Positions 62,935 through 64,000 of a stretch of 64,000 nucleotides of DNA are shown here, one piece after another. Under the pieces are notes generated by a model. That model was given only the letters and a program-made list of their open reading frames with translations. It was not told the DNA's origin and did not search any database. Position 1 is the first letter of the stretch; each line of letters starts with the position of its first letter. The stretch comes from Primulina eburnea (Eukaryota > Streptophyta > Magnoliopsida > Lamiales > Gesneriaceae), in the NCBI RefSeq assembly GCF_022965805.1, contig NW_027331376.1:124001-188000 (forward strand), written 5' to 3'. Position numbers and translations under genes: made by a program.

Positions 62935-63683
62935 ATTTTCAAATGTGGAAGATCGGGGTTCGATTGATATCTACTCACTACACTTAGTGCGTAAGCCACG
63001 TTAGGACACGTAGATATCATCCCATACATGATTCTACCAATTGCCGAAGCATATGGAATGCTTTGTCATCGCCGCTATCTCTGCATCAGTCTTGAAAGAC
63101 AGACTTGGATAGGGACACGCCATGACACATTGGTAGATGTCCTTTCATGGACTTATCCATCGAGAACCGCTTCACAATGGTATCAATGTATGTGGACTGG
63201 GTGAGACCAAGCAATCTTTTCCGATCTATCTCTATAGATCTGTATTCCCAATACACAAGATGCTTCACCCAAGTCATGTATCGAGAACTCTCTTGCTATC
63301 CATATTTTTGTTGATTGCAACATTCCTACATCATTCCCAATGATTAGAATGTCATCAACATAAAATACCAGGAATGTCACAACACTCCCACTGACCTTCT
63401 TATACACACAGGGTTCCTCAGGATTCTTAGTAAATCAAACTCTTTGATTGTACTAGCGAATCTAAGGTTCCGACTCCTAGATGCCTGCTTTAGACCATAA
63501 ATAGATCTTTGAAGTTTGCATACCATATGCTCGCTTCCGATAGATGTAAACCCACCAGGTTTGAGACATGTAAATCTTTTCCTTAATATCCCCATTAAGA
63601 AAGGCTGTCTTAACATCCATCTGCCATATCTCATAGTCATACCATGCAGCTATGGCTAGCAATATCCTTATAGACTTGAACAT
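62935..63683 (-). pseudogene. pol: Copia reverse transcriptase and connection region, element 2
   Basis: The minus strand from 63683 gives MFKSIRILLAIAAWYDYEI, WQMDVKTAFLNGD and MSQT, then a frame change to GFTSIGSEHMVCKLQRSIYG and LKQASRSRNLRF. After another shift comes VVTFLVFYVDDILIIGND, with YVDD at 63351-63362, and EFSIHDLGEASCVLGIQIYRD. The segment QSTYIDTIVKRFSMDKSMKG and the connection region follow at 63277-62935 with more frame changes. All RT core motifs are recognisable, and three or more frameshifts prevent a functional protein. Confidence 0.87.
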
Positions 63684-64000
63684 TGCAACTGGTCAAAAGG
63701 TTTCCTCAAAGTCAACTCCTTGTCTTTGAGTATATCCTTTTTGCCACCAATCGCGCCTTGAAGGTCAATACCTTCCCATCCGTCCCAAGTCCCTATGGGA
63801 ACCTTTCCCTCAGGTGGATCTATAAGATCCCACACTTGGTTCGAATGCATAGAATTCATCTCAGATTCCATAGCTTCAAGTCATTTGGATGAATCGGCAT
63901 CAGATAACGCTTCCTTGAAGGTCCACGGATCACATCCATGGTTAGGCTCATCATGGCCCTCTTCAAGAAGCTGACCATACCTCATAGGTGGTCTCGAGAC
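63684..64000 (-). pseudogene. pol: Integrase-RT linker and RT N-terminal region, element 2
   Basis: The minus strand at the right edge reads RPPMRYGQLLEEGHDEPNHG, then DPWTFKEALSDADSSK and a TGA (63881-63883), then LEAMESEMNSMHSNQVWDLI and DPPEGKVPIGTW with a frame change. The TGA and the loss of the CKWI-K-K block after PIG are at the same places as in element 1. The feature continues past the window. Confidence 0.83.

Larger units (their letters stand above)
60295..64000 (-). mobile_element. Ty1/copia LTR retrotransposon, element 2 (partial)
   Basis: A second minus-strand element of the same family starts with its 3' LTR at 60295, directly after satellite sequence ttgtaatc, and extends beyond the right edge. 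The window holds the complete 3' LTR, polypurine tract, RNase H, RT and the start of the integrase-RT linker. It is clearly more diverged from element 1 than the two LTRs of element 1 are from each other, so it is a separate insertion. It shares several pol lesions with element 1. Confidence 0.93.

Overview
This window looks like flowering-plant heterochromatin. No host gene, rRNA or tRNA gene was recognised. It has two ingredients. The first is a large tandem satellite at 1-48424 that resumes at 57590-60294. The second is a pair of Ty1/copia LTR retrotransposons, both on the minus strand: a nearly complete one at 48439-57589 and one that runs off the right edge (60295-64000). Plant origin is inferred from the chromovirus-type Ty3/gypsy integrase ancestry of the satellite, the initiator-tRNA-Met primer site and the plant-type copia gag-pol. 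The species cannot be told from this sequence.

The satellite monomer is about 200 bp. Read on the + strand it is made of two separate pieces of a Ty3/gypsy integrase core. One begins ITLW and runs through [16 protein letters not shown] to LRAILK. The other is upstream in a normal integrase but lies downstream here ([14 protein letters not shown] to GRDSI). The region between them in a real integrase, which holds the second catalytic Asp, is missing. Several rearranged monomers (about 141, 74 and 69 bp, plus versions with inserted segments) alternate with full ones in fixed order. This builds a higher-order repeat (HOR) of 7.24 kb (HOR-A, 1-24.9 kb) and a related one of about 6.55 kb (HOR-B, 24.9-48.4 kb and 57.6-60.3 kb). 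Secondary events sit on top: a 2291-bp tandem duplication, a 676-bp sub-repeat expanded to four or more copies, and a 1.6-kb loss at the left edge.

The first copia element has about 2.0-kb LTRs and an order, on the minus strand, of LTR - PBS - 1.8-kb leader - gag - protease - integrase remnant - RT - RNase H - polypurine tract - LTR. Most of its integrase is gone and its pol is broken. Its left LTR end was lost together with about 0.2 kb of satellite and patched with 14 bases matching a nearby piece of the LTR. The second element is the same family and shares at least two of the same pol lesions. The family was therefore probably already defective when these copies inserted and was moved in trans.

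The open frames of 60-110 codons throughout the satellite are relics of integrase coding sequence, not genes. The most noteworthy feature is the satellite itself: a coding-domain-derived, HOR-organised tandem repeat, a candidate (peri)centromeric or knob satellite.
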